Below, piece after piece: positions 42,385-50,970 of a stretch of DNA of 64,000 nt (position 1 is the stretch's first letter; each line of letters begins with the position of its first letter). The stretch covers positions 29,387 to 93,386 of the forward strand of contig CAZHTM010000003.1 in the NCBI GenBank assembly GCA_964535735.1. Reading direction: 5' to 3'. The notes beneath the pieces were generated by a model. It made no database searches and was not told the DNA's origin. It saw nothing but the letters and a program-made list of their open reading frames with translations. Origin of the DNA: J089 sp964535735. GTDB taxonomy: Bacteria > Fidelibacterota > Marinisomatia > Marinisomatales > J089. Both the position numbers and the translations under genes were made by a program.

Positions 42385-43664
42385 AACTTCTGGCCAAAGC
42401 GCACGTAACTCCAGGGACCGGTCCACCCCTGTTCTGAATATCCCCAACCCATATCAAAACGGATTACCTGCAATACGGGCAGCGGTACGCGCACGCCATA
42501 GCCCATGCCAAAGAGCGGTTGTCGATCCCCCAATGTGGCCACATCATCACTGATTATACCCGCATCAACAAAGGCAACCGCCGTAATCCCAAATTCATTC
42601 TGGGACGCTGTTGCGTGGCGGGGAATCACGATTTGACGCAATTCCATACTCCCATATACCAGAACATAGCCAAATCGCTCCGGTGAATCTCCGCGGCGAT
42701 AAGTCGTTTCATCCGGAACCGGGAAACCTCGGACCGTGAAGGACCCTCCCAGGTAATTCAGCCAGATTGGATCCCGAAATCCCATAAGACCAAATGATGA
42801 AAAATTTCCGGCCAGTATCAAGGGACGCTTTCCCGGCATTACGGTTTTGAAGCTACTCAAAGACTGATTCCATATCCATTGGAATGAGCCATTTGAAAAT
42901 AGACGGGGACTTATCGTTTGGCTTAGCAATACGCCCTTCGTCGGTTCCTGATAAATATCGCGGGTATCATAGGCGTACTGTCCCTCTATTTCCAGAAAAG
43001 ACCAGCGTTGTTCCGGACGTTCATCGGATCGATAATGGGACTGGTTCCATTCCACCGAGAGTTTGAACTTATGGGTATACCCGGCATAACGACCCAGTTT
43101 GCCCCCCAGGTAATACGTGGTTTCTTCGTAAGGTAGGAATAAATGATCCACAACGTCTTTCCCCATCATCAAATCCAGAGACAGGTGATCCCCAGTAATC
43201 CAGGGATTGGAATATTGTATACCCAGAGTATTTTGGCCGCCCACCGAACCGCCGATCATGAGGGTTTCATTCCGACCGCGAAAATTATTGATCAGCAAGC
43301 CTCCCGACAGGGACCACCCGGATTTTTCTTCGTAGACGGGCAGAGCTCCGGGCATTAACCTCCAAGATTCCACTACCAGGTATTGTAGAACAATCCGCCC
43401 GTCTCCATCAGGAATGGTCCGCCACCGAACCTCAGAGAAAATACCTAAATTATATAATCGATTCCGATCGTCCTGGGCCAGCGATGAATCCAGGGGAATG
43501 CCCGTGGGATGTTGGATTTCCCGCTTTAAGATATAATCTTGTGTGACCTCATTACCAATCCATTCCACCCGCTGAACGATAGGTGGTGATTGGCCCCATG
43601 CCAGCGAAATGGCCAGACTGGTGTAAATCCATAGAATTACATTGCGCACCGTATTTTCCCACAT
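42381..43664 (-). CDS. Omp85-family outer-membrane protein with one POTRA domain
   Basis: 427 residues: signal peptide (LWIYTSLAISLAWGQ), one POTRA-like domain (VQRVEWIGNEVTQDYILKRE...LYNLGIFSEVRWRTI), then a 16-strand-type barrel with the L6 motif VRGF in GGSFTVRGFP and a C-terminal phenylalanine. BamA has five POTRAs and TamA three, so this is a shorter relative (FplA/TpsB-like or a patatin-less Omp85). Likely transports or inserts proteins or lipids at the outer membrane. Third gene of a run with a dihaem cytochrome c and a barrel fragment. Confidence 0.85.
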   Translation of the reverse strand: MWENTVRNVILWIYTSLAISLAWGQSPPIVQRVEWIGNEVTQDYILKREIQHPTGIPLDSSLAQDDRNRLYNLGIFSEVRWRTIPDGDGRIVLQYLVVESWRLMPGALPVYEEKSGWSLSGGLLINNFRGRNETLMIGGSVGGQNTLGIQYSNPWITGDHLSLDLMMGKDVVDHLFLPYEETTYYLGGKLGRYAGYTHKFKLSVEWNQSHYRSDERPEQRWSFLEIEGQYAYDTRDIYQEPTKGVLLSQTISPRLFSNGSFQWIWNQSLSSFKTVMPGKRPLILAGNFSSFGLMGFRDPIWLNYLGGSFTVRGFPVPDETTYRRGDSPERFGYVLVYGSMELRQIVIPRHATASQNEFGITAVAFVDAGIISDDVATLGDRQPLFGMGYGVRVPLPVLQVIRFDMGWGYSEQGWTGPWSYVRFGQKF

Positions 43665-43701
43665 AGATAAACGAAAGGGAAATTAGCGGTGGCATGGTTT
43701 T

Positions 43702-44031
43702 CTAACGAGAGTTTTCCGGTTCTTTCTGCCCGCGGTGACACGTCCAGCAGGATACGCGGCCTTCCAATTCCAGGGGTTTTAAAAATTCCCCGTTAACAGT
43801 TTGGACCATTTTCATCATTTCACGGGCGATGCGTTTGTTTTTTTTCGTGTCCAGAGATTTATCGTTCAAATCATGGCAATCACGGCATTTCATACCCACC
43901 GCCTGCGCCATGTTTTTCATGAATGGTTTAATCTCCTCCACCGTTTTGAAAGGAAGCACTTGGACGTTTTTCACCGGCGTTTGTGCCATCAGTGATGTGA
44001 AAAAGAGTAGTCCCAAAAAGTACGCTCGCAT
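43702..44031 (-). CDS. Periplasmic dihaem c-type cytochrome
   Basis: 109 residues: signal peptide (MRAYFLGLLFFTSLMAQT) and two haem sites, CRDCH and CWTCH. The pattern 'MKxMAxAVGMKCxxCHD...KKNKRIAREMMKMVQxxN...VSCWTCHRGQxxP' matches half of the photosynthetic reaction-centre cytochrome subunit family, which is common in non-phototrophic FCB and acidobacterial genomes. Strong AGGAGGAA ribosome-binding site. Probable electron carrier; partners unknown. Confidence 0.9.
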   Translation of the reverse strand: MRAYFLGLLFFTSLMAQTPVKNVQVLPFKTVEEIKPFMKNMAQAVGMKCRDCHDLNDKSLDTKKNKRIAREMMKMVQTVNGEFLKPLELEGRVSCWTCHRGQKEPENSR

Positions 44032-44039
44032 GTTTCCTC

Positions 44040-44342
44040 CTACATCCAGCTATGAATGATAATCAGTGTTTCCGGTTTTGAAAAGGTGGCTGCGTTATAA
44101 AACCACCGGTTTTCCAACGTGATTTCCAGAAAGGGAACCGGAATCAGGTTAATGCCCACCGTTGCCCGGTTAATCGCGTTGTCCCCATATCGGTAATCGT
44201 GATCAAATAACTCCCATGTGGTGTATATATCCAATCCTTGATGGAGCATCCAATTGAATTGACTGTAGGATGCTATGAGGGCGCAGAACCCCACGTACAT
44301 CCAATTCCGTAGAGACAGATAGATGGTTGCCTTAGTCGCCAT
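44040..44342 (-). CDS. Beta-barrel-like C-terminal fragment, possibly a gene remnant
   Basis: 100 residues. From residue 30 the sequence alternates polar and aromatic residues like the last strands of an outer-membrane barrel (GLDIYTTWELFDHDYRYGDN, RATVGINLIPVPFLEITLENRWF). This is too short to form a barrel alone. An in-frame TAA lies just upstream of the ATG, and no ribosome-binding site precedes it, so it may be the tail of a once larger gene. The stop is 8 bases before the cytochrome c start. Confidence 0.5.
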   Translation of the reverse strand: MATKATIYLSLRNWMYVGFCALIASYSQFNWMLHQGLDIYTTWELFDHDYRYGDNAINRATVGINLIPVPFLEITLENRWFYNAATFSKPETLIIIHSWM

Positions 44343-44372
44343 TGAAGGAAAAAAGTTAGATTAAGGTGAGAT

Positions 44373-44400
44373 AAAAAAAAAGGCCTTCATGCGAAGGCCT
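44373..44400 (-). terminator. Terminator of the small repeat-protein gene
   Basis: Perfect 8-bp stem AGGCCTTC / GAAGGCCT with a 4-base loop followed, on the minus strand, by eight T. Located 22 bases after the stop at 44423. Confidence 0.92.
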
Positions 44401-44422
44401 AAAAAATGAATTCCGGTGATGA

Positions 44423-44650
44423 CTATTTACGTCCCCGGGCCATTTTTGCGCGTGAAACATTCCCGTTTTTATCAATAAAGTAAAGATAACCGGGTTCACG
44501 TTGTACACCGGCATCAGCAACTTTTTCGGCATTGCCTCCGCCTTTACCAGCCCGCGCCATTTTAGAACGCCAGACATTACCATCTTTACCAAGGTAGTAC
44601 AGGTAACCTTTTTCCTTGGATACACCAGTTTCCTTGACAACTTCTGCCAT
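44423..44650 (-). CDS. Small protein made of two tandem 'GYLYYLxKDGNVxRxKMAR' repeats
   Basis: 75 residues with two copies of one motif: KGYLYYLGKDGNVWRSKMAR and PGYLYFIDKNGNVSRAKMAR, joined by a short linker, in a very basic protein. No signal peptide or membrane segment. I have a weak memory of similar small repeat proteins in other bacteria but know no function. AAGGAGG lies about 6 bases before ATG, a consensus-like promoter sits about 60 bases upstream and a strong terminator follows, so it should be well expressed on its own. Confidence 0.85.
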   Translation of the reverse strand: MAEVVKETGVSKEKGYLYYLGKDGNVWRSKMARAGKGGGNAEKVADAGVQREPGYLYFIDKNGNVSRAKMARGRK

Positions 44651-44703
44651 GTTTGCCTCCTTATGAGTAATAGTTTATTAGGAAAGGGTGAGAAATCTTT
44701 TCG

Positions 44704-44759
44704 TCTCGACGGAAAGTGTACGGTTTGTTGTCGATTTAAGTCAAGTTTTTTTCCGTCGA
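44704..44759 (-). promoter_or_regulatory. Promoter flanked by an 11-bp inverted repeat
   Basis: On the minus strand TTGACT (44743-44738) and TACACT (44719-44714) lie 18 bases apart, a good sigma-70-type promoter for the repeat-protein gene. A perfect inverted repeat, CTCGACGGAAA at 44704-44714 and TTTCCGTCGAG at 44749-44759 on the plus strand, brackets it: one arm upstream of -35, the other over the start point. A further TCGACGG lies just outside the upstream arm. This looks like paired operator sites. Confidence 0.65.
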
Positions 44760-44802
44760 GCCGTCGACGATAACAAAACAAAATTTATGACCTTCACATC
44801 CA

Positions 44803-46125
44803 TCAGGATTTTTCTTTTTTGGAAACGGGAATTTTAAGGAAAAAACTATTACCCTGCGGTTGATTGGGACGAACACCGACAACAGCGCCATGGGCATCGG
44901 CAATTTTCCTAACAATCGCTAATCCCAATCCCCGACCTCTCCGGTGACCACCACCCAGTTGAATTTTCCGGGTAAAAATTTTCTCCCGATCCTCTTCAGG
45001 AATGGTCGTTCCAAAATCGCGTAAAACAACTTCCACCATGTGATCCTCAACGCGCCCCTCAAAAATGAGCCGTTTACCATCAACGGCATATTTCACAGCA
45101 TTGCTTAGGTAGTTTTTAAATATTTCCGCAATGATGGGATTGGCATCCACAATCAGCTTTGGTGGTAAATCCAGGGTCAGCTCCATTTCCTGCGCCTTAA
45201 TAACAGACTGAAATTCCCTGGCGGTTTCCTGAATGATGGGGACCAAATCCATCGGTTTTAGCTGGATATCTTCTCCCATAGATATACCCGCTAGTGCTGA
45301 AGCGTTTTCAATCACCCTTAATAAACCGGCGCTGCTATTAAAAATAGCATCCACCATTTCATCGTCGGGAACATTCTCCTTTAATATTTCAGCCATGGCG
45401 CAGATCACACCTGAAGGGTTTTTCAGATCATGGGTGATAATATCCAGCAGTAATGCTTTCAGGTTATTGGCATCGGTCAGTTTCAGGGACAGTTCACGAT
45501 GNNNNNNNNNNNNNNNNNNNNNNNNNNNNNNNNNNNNNNNNNNNNNNNNNNNNNNNNNNNNNNNNNNNNNNNNNNNNNNNNNNNNNNNNNNNNNNNNNNN
45601 NGGATTCTGACCGACAGCCTCCTCAAATGAATACCCGGTTAATTGTGTGAATTTGGGATTCACATATTCGATGGTACCTTCCGTATCAGTAATTATCACC
45701 GATGCGGGGCTCTGCTCCACCGCTTGCGATAATTTCCGCAATTCCTCTTCTACCTTTACCCTAATCTCAATTTCTTGCATGAGGGACTCATTGACCGATT
45801 TCAGTTCCTTCGTCCTAAGTTTAACTCGTTCTTCCAACTTATCATGCAAGGCTTGAAGTTCGGATTCAACCCGTTCTCGTTCATGAATATGTTTAATAAG
45901 GGGACGGACAAAAGCGAAATATGTCACCGGAAAAACCACGAGCGTCAGGATGCCTGCATCAAGCAGCGCTGCCACCAACGGGGTAAGATTAGATTCATAA
46001 AAGAGCCACGCCATAATTAGTCCTTCCGCTATAAAAATGGTGATCATTTCGACCAGAAGCAAAGCTACGGGTTGTTCGCAGCGGCGTGGTATTATTTTGG
46101 TTACCTTTATATTTGAATTATTCAT
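44803..46125 (-). CDS. PAS-domain sensor histidine kinase (interrupted by an assembly gap)
   Basis: About 440 residues allowing for the gap. Two N-terminal membrane helices (MITIFIAEGLIMAWLFY and LVAALLDAGILTLVVFPVTYFAF), a coiled coil (about 75-130), a PAS domain starting AVEQSPASVIITDTEGTIEYVNPKF that runs into the 100-N gap, then the kinase core: H box IITHDLKNPSG, N box NYLSNAVKYA, G box GRGLGLAIVRKIADAHGA. The frame happens to be kept across the N run, but gap length is arbitrary. No response regulator lies beside it, so it is an orphan here. Confidence 0.9.
   Translation of the reverse strand: MNNSNIKVTKIIPRRCEQPVALLLVEMITIFIAEGLIMAWLFYESNLTPLVAALLDAGILTLVVFPVTYFAFVRPLIKHIHERERVESELQALHDKLEERVKLRTKELKSVNESLMQEIEIRVKVEEELRKLSQAVEQSPASVIITDTEGTIEYVNPKFTQLTGYSFEEAVGQNXXXXXXXXXXXXXXXXXXXXXXXXXXXXXXXXXXHRELSLKLTDANNLKALLLDIITHDLKNPSGVICAMAEILKENVPDDEMVDAIFNSSAGLLRVIENASALAGISMGEDIQLKPMDLVPIIQETAREFQSVIKAQEMELTLDLPPKLIVDANPIIAEIFKNYLSNAVKYAVDGKRLIFEGRVEDHMVEVVLRDFGTTIPEEDREKIFTRKIQLGGGHRRGRGLGLAIVRKIADAHGAVVGVRPNQPQGNSFFLKIPVSKKEKS
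45502..45601. other. Assembly gap of 100 N
   Basis: Run of exactly 100 N inside the PAS region of the histidine kinase; the true length is unknown. Confidence 0.99.
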
Positions 46126-46270
46126 TCAGAAAAAGTTAGCCACATTCTGTTCATAATTCCTCTGTTTATATGCACCCCTAAAACCAAGGATTTCCTTCCT
46201 TAAGCAAACATTGGAACGTTTATCTTCAGGAACAATTCACCACATTATAAGTAGGTCTTGAAAGGCAACC

Positions 46271-46870
46271 ATGAATTCCAATTCACTCATTCTTTTCATC
46301 TTAACGGCAAGTATTGTCCTGGGAATTCAACCCCAAACGGAGGAACCCATCGATACATCACAGCTTCAGAACGCTTACTTCGGCGGCGGATGCTTCTGGT
46401 GTTTGGAAGCTATTTTCGAACGCGTACCCGGTGTGGTGGACGTAATCAACGGATATGCCGGTGGATTTGTTGCGGACCCCACCTATCAACAGGTCTGCTC
46501 TGATCAAACCGGTCATGCCGAGGTGGTCCAAATTCAGTATAATCCCCGTCAGATCAGCTATGGCGATTTACTGGATATATTCTGGAAGAGTCATGACCCC
46601 ACTACGGTGGATCGACAAGGTGCGGACGTGGGGAGTCAATATAGGTCCATCATTCTGTACACGTCCGAGGAGCAAAAATCCGAAGCAATGAAGTCCATTC
46701 GTAAAATCAATGCTTCGGGGATTTATTCCCGACCGGTGGTTACTCAGGTGGAAGCGCTAAAACAATTTTATCCGGCGGAGGATTATCATCAGGATTATTT
46801 TCGAAATCACCCTAATGTCCCTTATTGTGTCTATGTGATTCGACCTAAGCTGGATAAACTCAAGTTCTGA
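46271..46870 (+). CDS. msrA: Peptide-methionine (S)-S-oxide reductase with signal peptide
   Basis: Repairs methionine-S-sulfoxide in proteins. 199 residues: hydrophobic leader (LILFILTASIVLGIQ), then GGGCFWCLEAIF with catalytic C41, GYAGGFV, YNPRQISYGDLLDIFWKSHDPTT and YHQDYF. The leader suggests export to the periplasm or membrane anchoring. The convergent nuclease gene ends 7 bases away. Confidence 0.95.
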   Translation: MNSNSLILFILTASIVLGIQPQTEEPIDTSQLQNAYFGGGCFWCLEAIFERVPGVVDVINGYAGGFVADPTYQQVCSDQTGHAEVVQIQYNPRQISYGDLLDIFWKSHDPTTVDRQGADVGSQYRSIILYTSEEQKSEAMKSIRKINASGIYSRPVVTQVEALKQFYPAEDYHQDYFRNHPNVPYCVYVIRPKLDKLKF

Positions 46871-46877
46871 TTACCAG

Positions 46878-47693
46878 TTACGGGCCAAAAATCTGATTTA
46901 AAATTGCCGCCAGGCGAATCCCCGCTTTTTGCATTTGCATATCCAGAATGGTTAAGGCCTTTTGTTGATATTCAGGTGTAATTCGCCCATCTTCTGGTAA
47001 AGGATAGGCGTAATTCTGCGCCAGTTTAGAGGATTCCATGACCCAGGTTTCCGGTGAGCCCCGACTCCATCGAAGCTGATCCCAGCGCTTAATATCCTGG
47101 TCCAACTGGTGTGCATATTCTTCCACTGAACGCTGCCGGGTGTCAATCAACAGATAATCCCAAAGGCGATGAAGATTGCTGGTTTCGCCCTGAAAAACCA
47201 CAGGAATATCATTCCCGCCTCGATCTACTTTTAACCCGGCATGGAGGGGTTGGTGAAGGTCCGCGACAAAATGGATCAGGAATTTTAAAGCTTCCTGCTT
47301 TTCCGCCACGGAAACCGATGGATTGGCCAGAACATCCCGATAATGTTCAATCGCTCCCACGACACAGGCTTGACCTGGGCAATCCCGTTCCGGAATATAG
47401 GTCTTGGCATCGGGAGGCAGATTCACATAATGATAGGGCCGGGCATAGTCATAGGTGCTGTCACTACGTATTTCATCGGCCCATGTGCTAACAGCAACCA
47501 TCGTTGTCGTGGGGTCTCCCCCCAACAGAGCGGTCACCTGTTCCCGTGCAGCGGTAGATAGGTGATGGCTCGCTATCGTGGCGATGATTTTATGTCCTTC
47601 AAATCCAAATCCCTGGAGTCCCGATAGGGAAAACCCATAGATGAGAACACTCAAAATCCAAGGACGGCCAAAACCGGATTGTATGATCTTCAC
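46878..47693 (-). CDS. S1/P1-family zinc nuclease, secreted
   Basis: 271 residues from GTG 47693 (AAGGAA just upstream): signal peptide ending near LSGLQG, then FGFEGHKIIATIASHHL. Zinc ligands are visible in STWADEI, YHYVN, LIHFVADLHQPLHAG and NLHRLWDYLLI. S1/P1 enzymes cut single-stranded DNA/RNA and remove 3' phosphates. The mature N-terminus normally begins with tryptophan (WGxxGH), which binds a zinc through its backbone; here phenylalanine is at the equivalent place. Probably scavenges nucleic acids in the periplasm. Confidence 0.92.
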   Translation of the reverse strand: MKIIQSGFGRPWILSVLIYGFSLSGLQGFGFEGHKIIATIASHHLSTAAREQVTALLGGDPTTTMVAVSTWADEIRSDSTYDYARPYHYVNLPPDAKTYIPERDCPGQACVVGAIEHYRDVLANPSVSVAEKQEALKFLIHFVADLHQPLHAGLKVDRGGNDIPVVFQGETSNLHRLWDYLLIDTRQRSVEEYAHQLDQDIKRWDQLRWSRGSPETWVMESSKLAQNYAYPLPEDGRITPEYQQKALTILDMQMQKAGIRLAAILNQIFGP

Positions 47694-47819
47694 ATCAATT
47701 CCTTATTTTTATAAGGTCCAATTTTGATAAAAAATTCATCATTTCCAACGGACGCTATTCTCTGCCTGACTGTCTAAAAGGAATCCCGTAAATTGACCTG
47801 AATTTGGAGACCTAAATCC

Positions 47820-48854
47820 ATGCTAACTCGTCGACATGCACTGAAACTAATCGGAGCGTTACCAGCCCTGGCAACCCTATCCGCTAAAGAAGTGGATCCC
47901 CCTTCAATACCACCCATCCGCCCGCCGCATTTAAAGACCGGGGATCGGGTGGGACTGGTGAATCCCGCCGGCGCGATATATAAACGCAAAACCATTCGCC
48001 AGATTGAAAAAACATTGCGCTCTATGGGCCTGGTACCGGTTCGTGGACCTCATCTACTGGATACTTACGGTTATTTGGCCGGACGTGACGAAGATCGCGT
48101 TGCCGATATTCACGAGTTTTTTGCGAATACAACCATATCCGCACTCTTGGCTGCTCGCGGCGGATGGGGTTGCAACCGTCTGTTACCACTCCTGGATTTT
48201 GAATTGATTCGCCGCAATCCTAAAATTGTCATGGGATATAGCGATATCACCTCTCTCCTATTGGCTATTTATTCTCAAACCGGATTAATTACTTTCCACG
48301 GTCCGGTCGGTGTTTCCACCTGGAATGAATTCACTCGTCACTATGTCAAATCGGTACTTTTCAATAGCGATCCCGTGTCCTATGGCCACGATTCTTTGGA
48401 TCGTTCGGCAAAAAATAATCTATTACCCTTTTATCGATTGAATCCCGGCACGGCTACGGGAATCTTATGGGGTGGAAATTTATCCGTCCTTGCGGCCATG
48501 GTGGGGTCCGCATACCTACCGAATCCTGATGGAAGTATACTTTTCGTGGAAGATGTGGATGAAGACATCTATCGGATCGATCGCATGCTCACGCAATTGA
48601 AATTGGCCGGAATCCTGGATCGAATCGCCGGGTTTATTTTCGCCCAATGTACTGGCTGTACACCGGAAAACCCTGAACATTCCCTAACATTAATCGACCT
48701 GATGAACGATCATATCCGTCCTTTGGGGATTCCCGCCTGGATGGGCTTATTAACTGGACACATCGAAGATAAATTCACCCTTCCAATCGGCGCTCAAGTC
48801 ACCATGGATGTGGACAAGGGAACGCTTTCCCTTAACCAGCCTGCCGTGAGTTGA
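47820..48854 (+). CDS. LD-carboxypeptidase (peptidase S66), exported
   Basis: Removes the terminal D-alanine of murein tetrapeptides in recycling or wall trimming. 344 residues. N-terminus TRRHALKLIGALPALATLSA looks like a Tat-type signal (twin arginine). Catalytic triad: S141 in MGYSDIT, E244 in LFVEDVDED, and the histidine in LTGHIEDKFTLPIG. S66 enzymes are usually cytosolic, so the export signal is notable. Confidence 0.9.
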   Translation: MLTRRHALKLIGALPALATLSAKEVDPPSIPPIRPPHLKTGDRVGLVNPAGAIYKRKTIRQIEKTLRSMGLVPVRGPHLLDTYGYLAGRDEDRVADIHEFFANTTISALLAARGGWGCNRLLPLLDFELIRRNPKIVMGYSDITSLLLAIYSQTGLITFHGPVGVSTWNEFTRHYVKSVLFNSDPVSYGHDSLDRSAKNNLLPFYRLNPGTATGILWGGNLSVLAAMVGSAYLPNPDGSILFVEDVDEDIYRIDRMLTQLKLAGILDRIAGFIFAQCTGCTPENPEHSLTLIDLMNDHIRPLGIPAWMGLLTGHIEDKFTLPIGAQVTMDVDKGTLSLNQPAVS

Positions 48855-48856
48855 CC

Positions 48857-49271
48857 ATGACACGTTTTAATCAGAAAACGGTGTTTACCATTCTAACCAA
48901 CGTGGCCATCGCTTCTCTTTGGGCCNNNNNNNNNNNNNNNNNNNNNNNNNNNNNNNNNNNNNNNNNNNNNNNNNNNNNNNNNNNNNNNNNNNNNNNNNNN
49001 NNNNNNNNNNNNNNNNNNNNNNNNNCGGGGAATCAAAACCGGGGGCATGTACCGGTGGGTCCGCCATCCAATCTATTCTCTATACATTTTAAGTGATTGT
49101 ATTGATCTGGTGGCTGGAGTATTTGTCTGGCAGAATGGACTCGTTTTTCTGAGCTTTGTCCTGGCTACTTACCTACGGGCTACCTACGAAGAACGGCTCC
49201 TGGCGCAAAATCCCCAGTATCAGGAATACATGCAAAAAACACCCTATCGGCTTATACCCGGTATCCTTTAG
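48857..49271 (+). CDS. Isoprenylcysteine/phospholipid methyltransferase-like protein, broken by an assembly gap
   Basis: The N-terminal part (MTRFNQKTVFTILTNVAIASLWA, from ATG 48857) runs into 100 N. After it, MYRWVRHPIYSLYILSDCID...EERLLAQNPQYQEYMQKTPYRLIPGIL carries the SAM/phosphate motif RHPxY and the C-terminal EE-xx-L...YxxY pattern of the ICMT/PEMT family. The two parts are in different frames across the N run, which only shows that the gap length is arbitrary. ATG lies 2 bases after the LD-carboxypeptidase stop. Confidence 0.75.
48926..49025. other. Assembly gap of 100 N
   Basis: Run of exactly 100 N inside the methyltransferase gene; the true length is unknown. Confidence 0.99.
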
Positions 49272-49338
49272 ACAGCACGTTATTCCAGGGCGTGATCATT
49301 CTTTTTGGGTTAAATCCCGATAAAAGGTGATGAAAAAT

Positions 49339-50394
49339 TCAGTGCCCTAAAAAATCCAATTGAGGTAGCAAATCCTGAATTGTACTTATTTCCACGGTTG
49401 ATTCCCATACGCCCATCCAACGGGCCAGGGTGACGCTCACGATAAATCCTCCTACAACGGCGATCATAAGACGTTTACGGGTCCAGAATGTGGAGGGAAG
49501 TCCAAAGGTTGTGAGCTGGAGCGTATCCTGGACCGGACACACGTCCACACATTGAACACAGGCCGTACATTCGGCACTCACGATTTGAGATTTGGTGGCC
49601 ACCGGAAGTCGTTGGGGACAGGACATGGTGCAGAGATCGCAATCAATGCAAGTGGCAGAAGAGCGCCGTATCCGGGTCGGTCCTATCATTCCCAGAAGCC
49701 CCACCAACGCACCGTAAGGACATAAGTACCGACACCAGAAATTTTGTACCAGAACCGATCCAATAACCAATACCAATAAAACCGTACCGGTGACAACACT
49801 CATATCTGTGAAAAAACGAAGCATTTTGATATCCGATACGATCCAATAAGGACTACGTAAAAATCCACCCAAAGCGTCCACACTCATCCGAATTATGGCT
49901 TGGACAAAGAAAAATAACAGCAAATATTTGAGAGAACGCAAAGCCCAATCTATCGGCTTAGGAATCCGGAAATTTCGACCAAAGCCCCACTTTCCCAATC
50001 GCCATAGCCACTCGGAAAGGGCACCCACGGGACAAATCCAGGAACAAAAACTTTTCCTTAATGTCCAGGACAATCCCATCGCCGCTAATAAGATAACCAA
50101 TCCAGCAGGGTGAACCGGATCCCAAATACCAGTGAGCAGCCAATATTTAAGTCCGATTAAGGAGCCTACAGGCAAGAATCCCTCCACACCGGGAGGCCGG
50201 GGGACGGTAGGTTCAACCCCCTGAGATACTTGTGAAACCCAATAAGCAAATTGGATCCCGATCACAATCGTGAGCACAAAAAACCCACCCTGCACAAGAT
50301 TTCTAACGGTCCAAGCATCGTGCTTCAAGCGCTCACCGGGTGGTTTTTTCCGTATCCGTCGCCTCTGTTCCACAAGTAAGTTTACACCGTTCAT
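49339..50394 (-). CDS. Membrane polyferredoxin, NapH/NosR/CcoG-like
   Basis: 351 residues with about five membrane helices. Two CxxxCP motifs (FCSWICPVGALSEW and WCRYLCPYGALVG) follow helices, and two 4Fe-4S sites lie in a soluble loop (CIDCDLCTMSCP and CTACVQCVDVCP). Such proteins move electrons across or along the inner membrane to periplasmic reductases or maturation factors. No nap, nos or cco genes are adjacent, so the partner is unknown. Confidence 0.88.
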   Translation of the reverse strand: MNGVNLLVEQRRRIRKKPPGERLKHDAWTVRNLVQGGFFVLTIVIGIQFAYWVSQVSQGVEPTVPRPPGVEGFLPVGSLIGLKYWLLTGIWDPVHPAGLVILLAAMGLSWTLRKSFCSWICPVGALSEWLWRLGKWGFGRNFRIPKPIDWALRSLKYLLLFFFVQAIIRMSVDALGGFLRSPYWIVSDIKMLRFFTDMSVVTGTVLLVLVIGSVLVQNFWCRYLCPYGALVGLLGMIGPTRIRRSSATCIDCDLCTMSCPQRLPVATKSQIVSAECTACVQCVDVCPVQDTLQLTTFGLPSTFWTRKRLMIAVVGGFIVSVTLARWMGVWESTVEISTIQDLLPQLDFLGH

Positions 50395-50476
50395 TCTATT
50401 TTCCGTTACTCCTTTCCAGGCCGATTTGTTGAGTGTAGATTCGTAAACATGTATTCAATAACAAGGGAATAAATCC

Positions 50477-50830
50477 ATGACTGATTCGGTCCAACACTTT
50501 CACACGTACCGTCAAAAAATGAACGAACGGATTCTGGAAACCGGCACTCTGGAGACCAAACGGTTTTTCGGGTTGGATTCCAGAGTCTATGAGGATGGAA
50601 AACTGTCAGCCAGCACCAAGGAACTATGCGGATTGGTTGCCAGTTTGGTACTCCGATGTGATGACTGTATCCGTTATCATCTGGATCAATGTCATCAACT
50701 GGGTTTGACTCGGGATGAGCTGGTTGAAGCGATGAATGTGGCTCTCATCGTTGGCGGGTCCATTGTCATTCCCCATTTACGACGTGCCCACGAATTCCTG
50801 GATCAATTGGACGTGCAAAGCCCGAGGTAA
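50477..50830 (+). CDS. Carboxymuconolactone decarboxylase/AhpD-like protein
   Basis: 117 residues, helical, with the AhpD-type CxxC and histidine in RCDDCIRYHLDQCHQLG followed by TRDELVEAMNVALIVGG. Probable thiol-disulfide or peroxidase partner. The annotation is at family level only. Confidence 0.88.
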   Translation: MTDSVQHFHTYRQKMNERILETGTLETKRFFGLDSRVYEDGKLSASTKELCGLVASLVLRCDDCIRYHLDQCHQLGLTRDELVEAMNVALIVGGSIVIPHLRRAHEFLDQLDVQSPR

Positions 50831-50917
50831 TCACTGATGATCTTTCCTTCTTTTGGATATCCTGATCATTTCCTAGCACCGCCAGTCTAAACACCCGGAT
50901 ACTGGAGTCTATTTCGC

Positions 50918-50967
50918 TTGCCTTTTGTAGCCACTTTTACCTAAACTAGACTGACCAGTCGGTTTAG
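50918..50967 (+). promoter_or_regulatory. Promoter and TetR operator for the fad operon
   Basis: TTGCCT (50918-50923) and TAAACT (50942-50947), 18 bases apart, resemble -35/-10. A dyad covers 50941-50967: GACTG-AC-CAGTC inside CTAAAC / GTTTAG arms (with unequal spacers). GACTGACCAGTC-type palindromes are typical TetR-family operators. It ends 3 bases before the tetR ATG, so bound repressor would block the start region, consistent with autoregulation. Confidence 0.65.
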
Positions 50968-50970
50968 AAT

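Noticed and set aside
48851..49271. Apparent frameshift in the methyltransferase gene
   Set aside because: The frame change falls across a 100-N gap of arbitrary length, so no real frameshift can be claimed.
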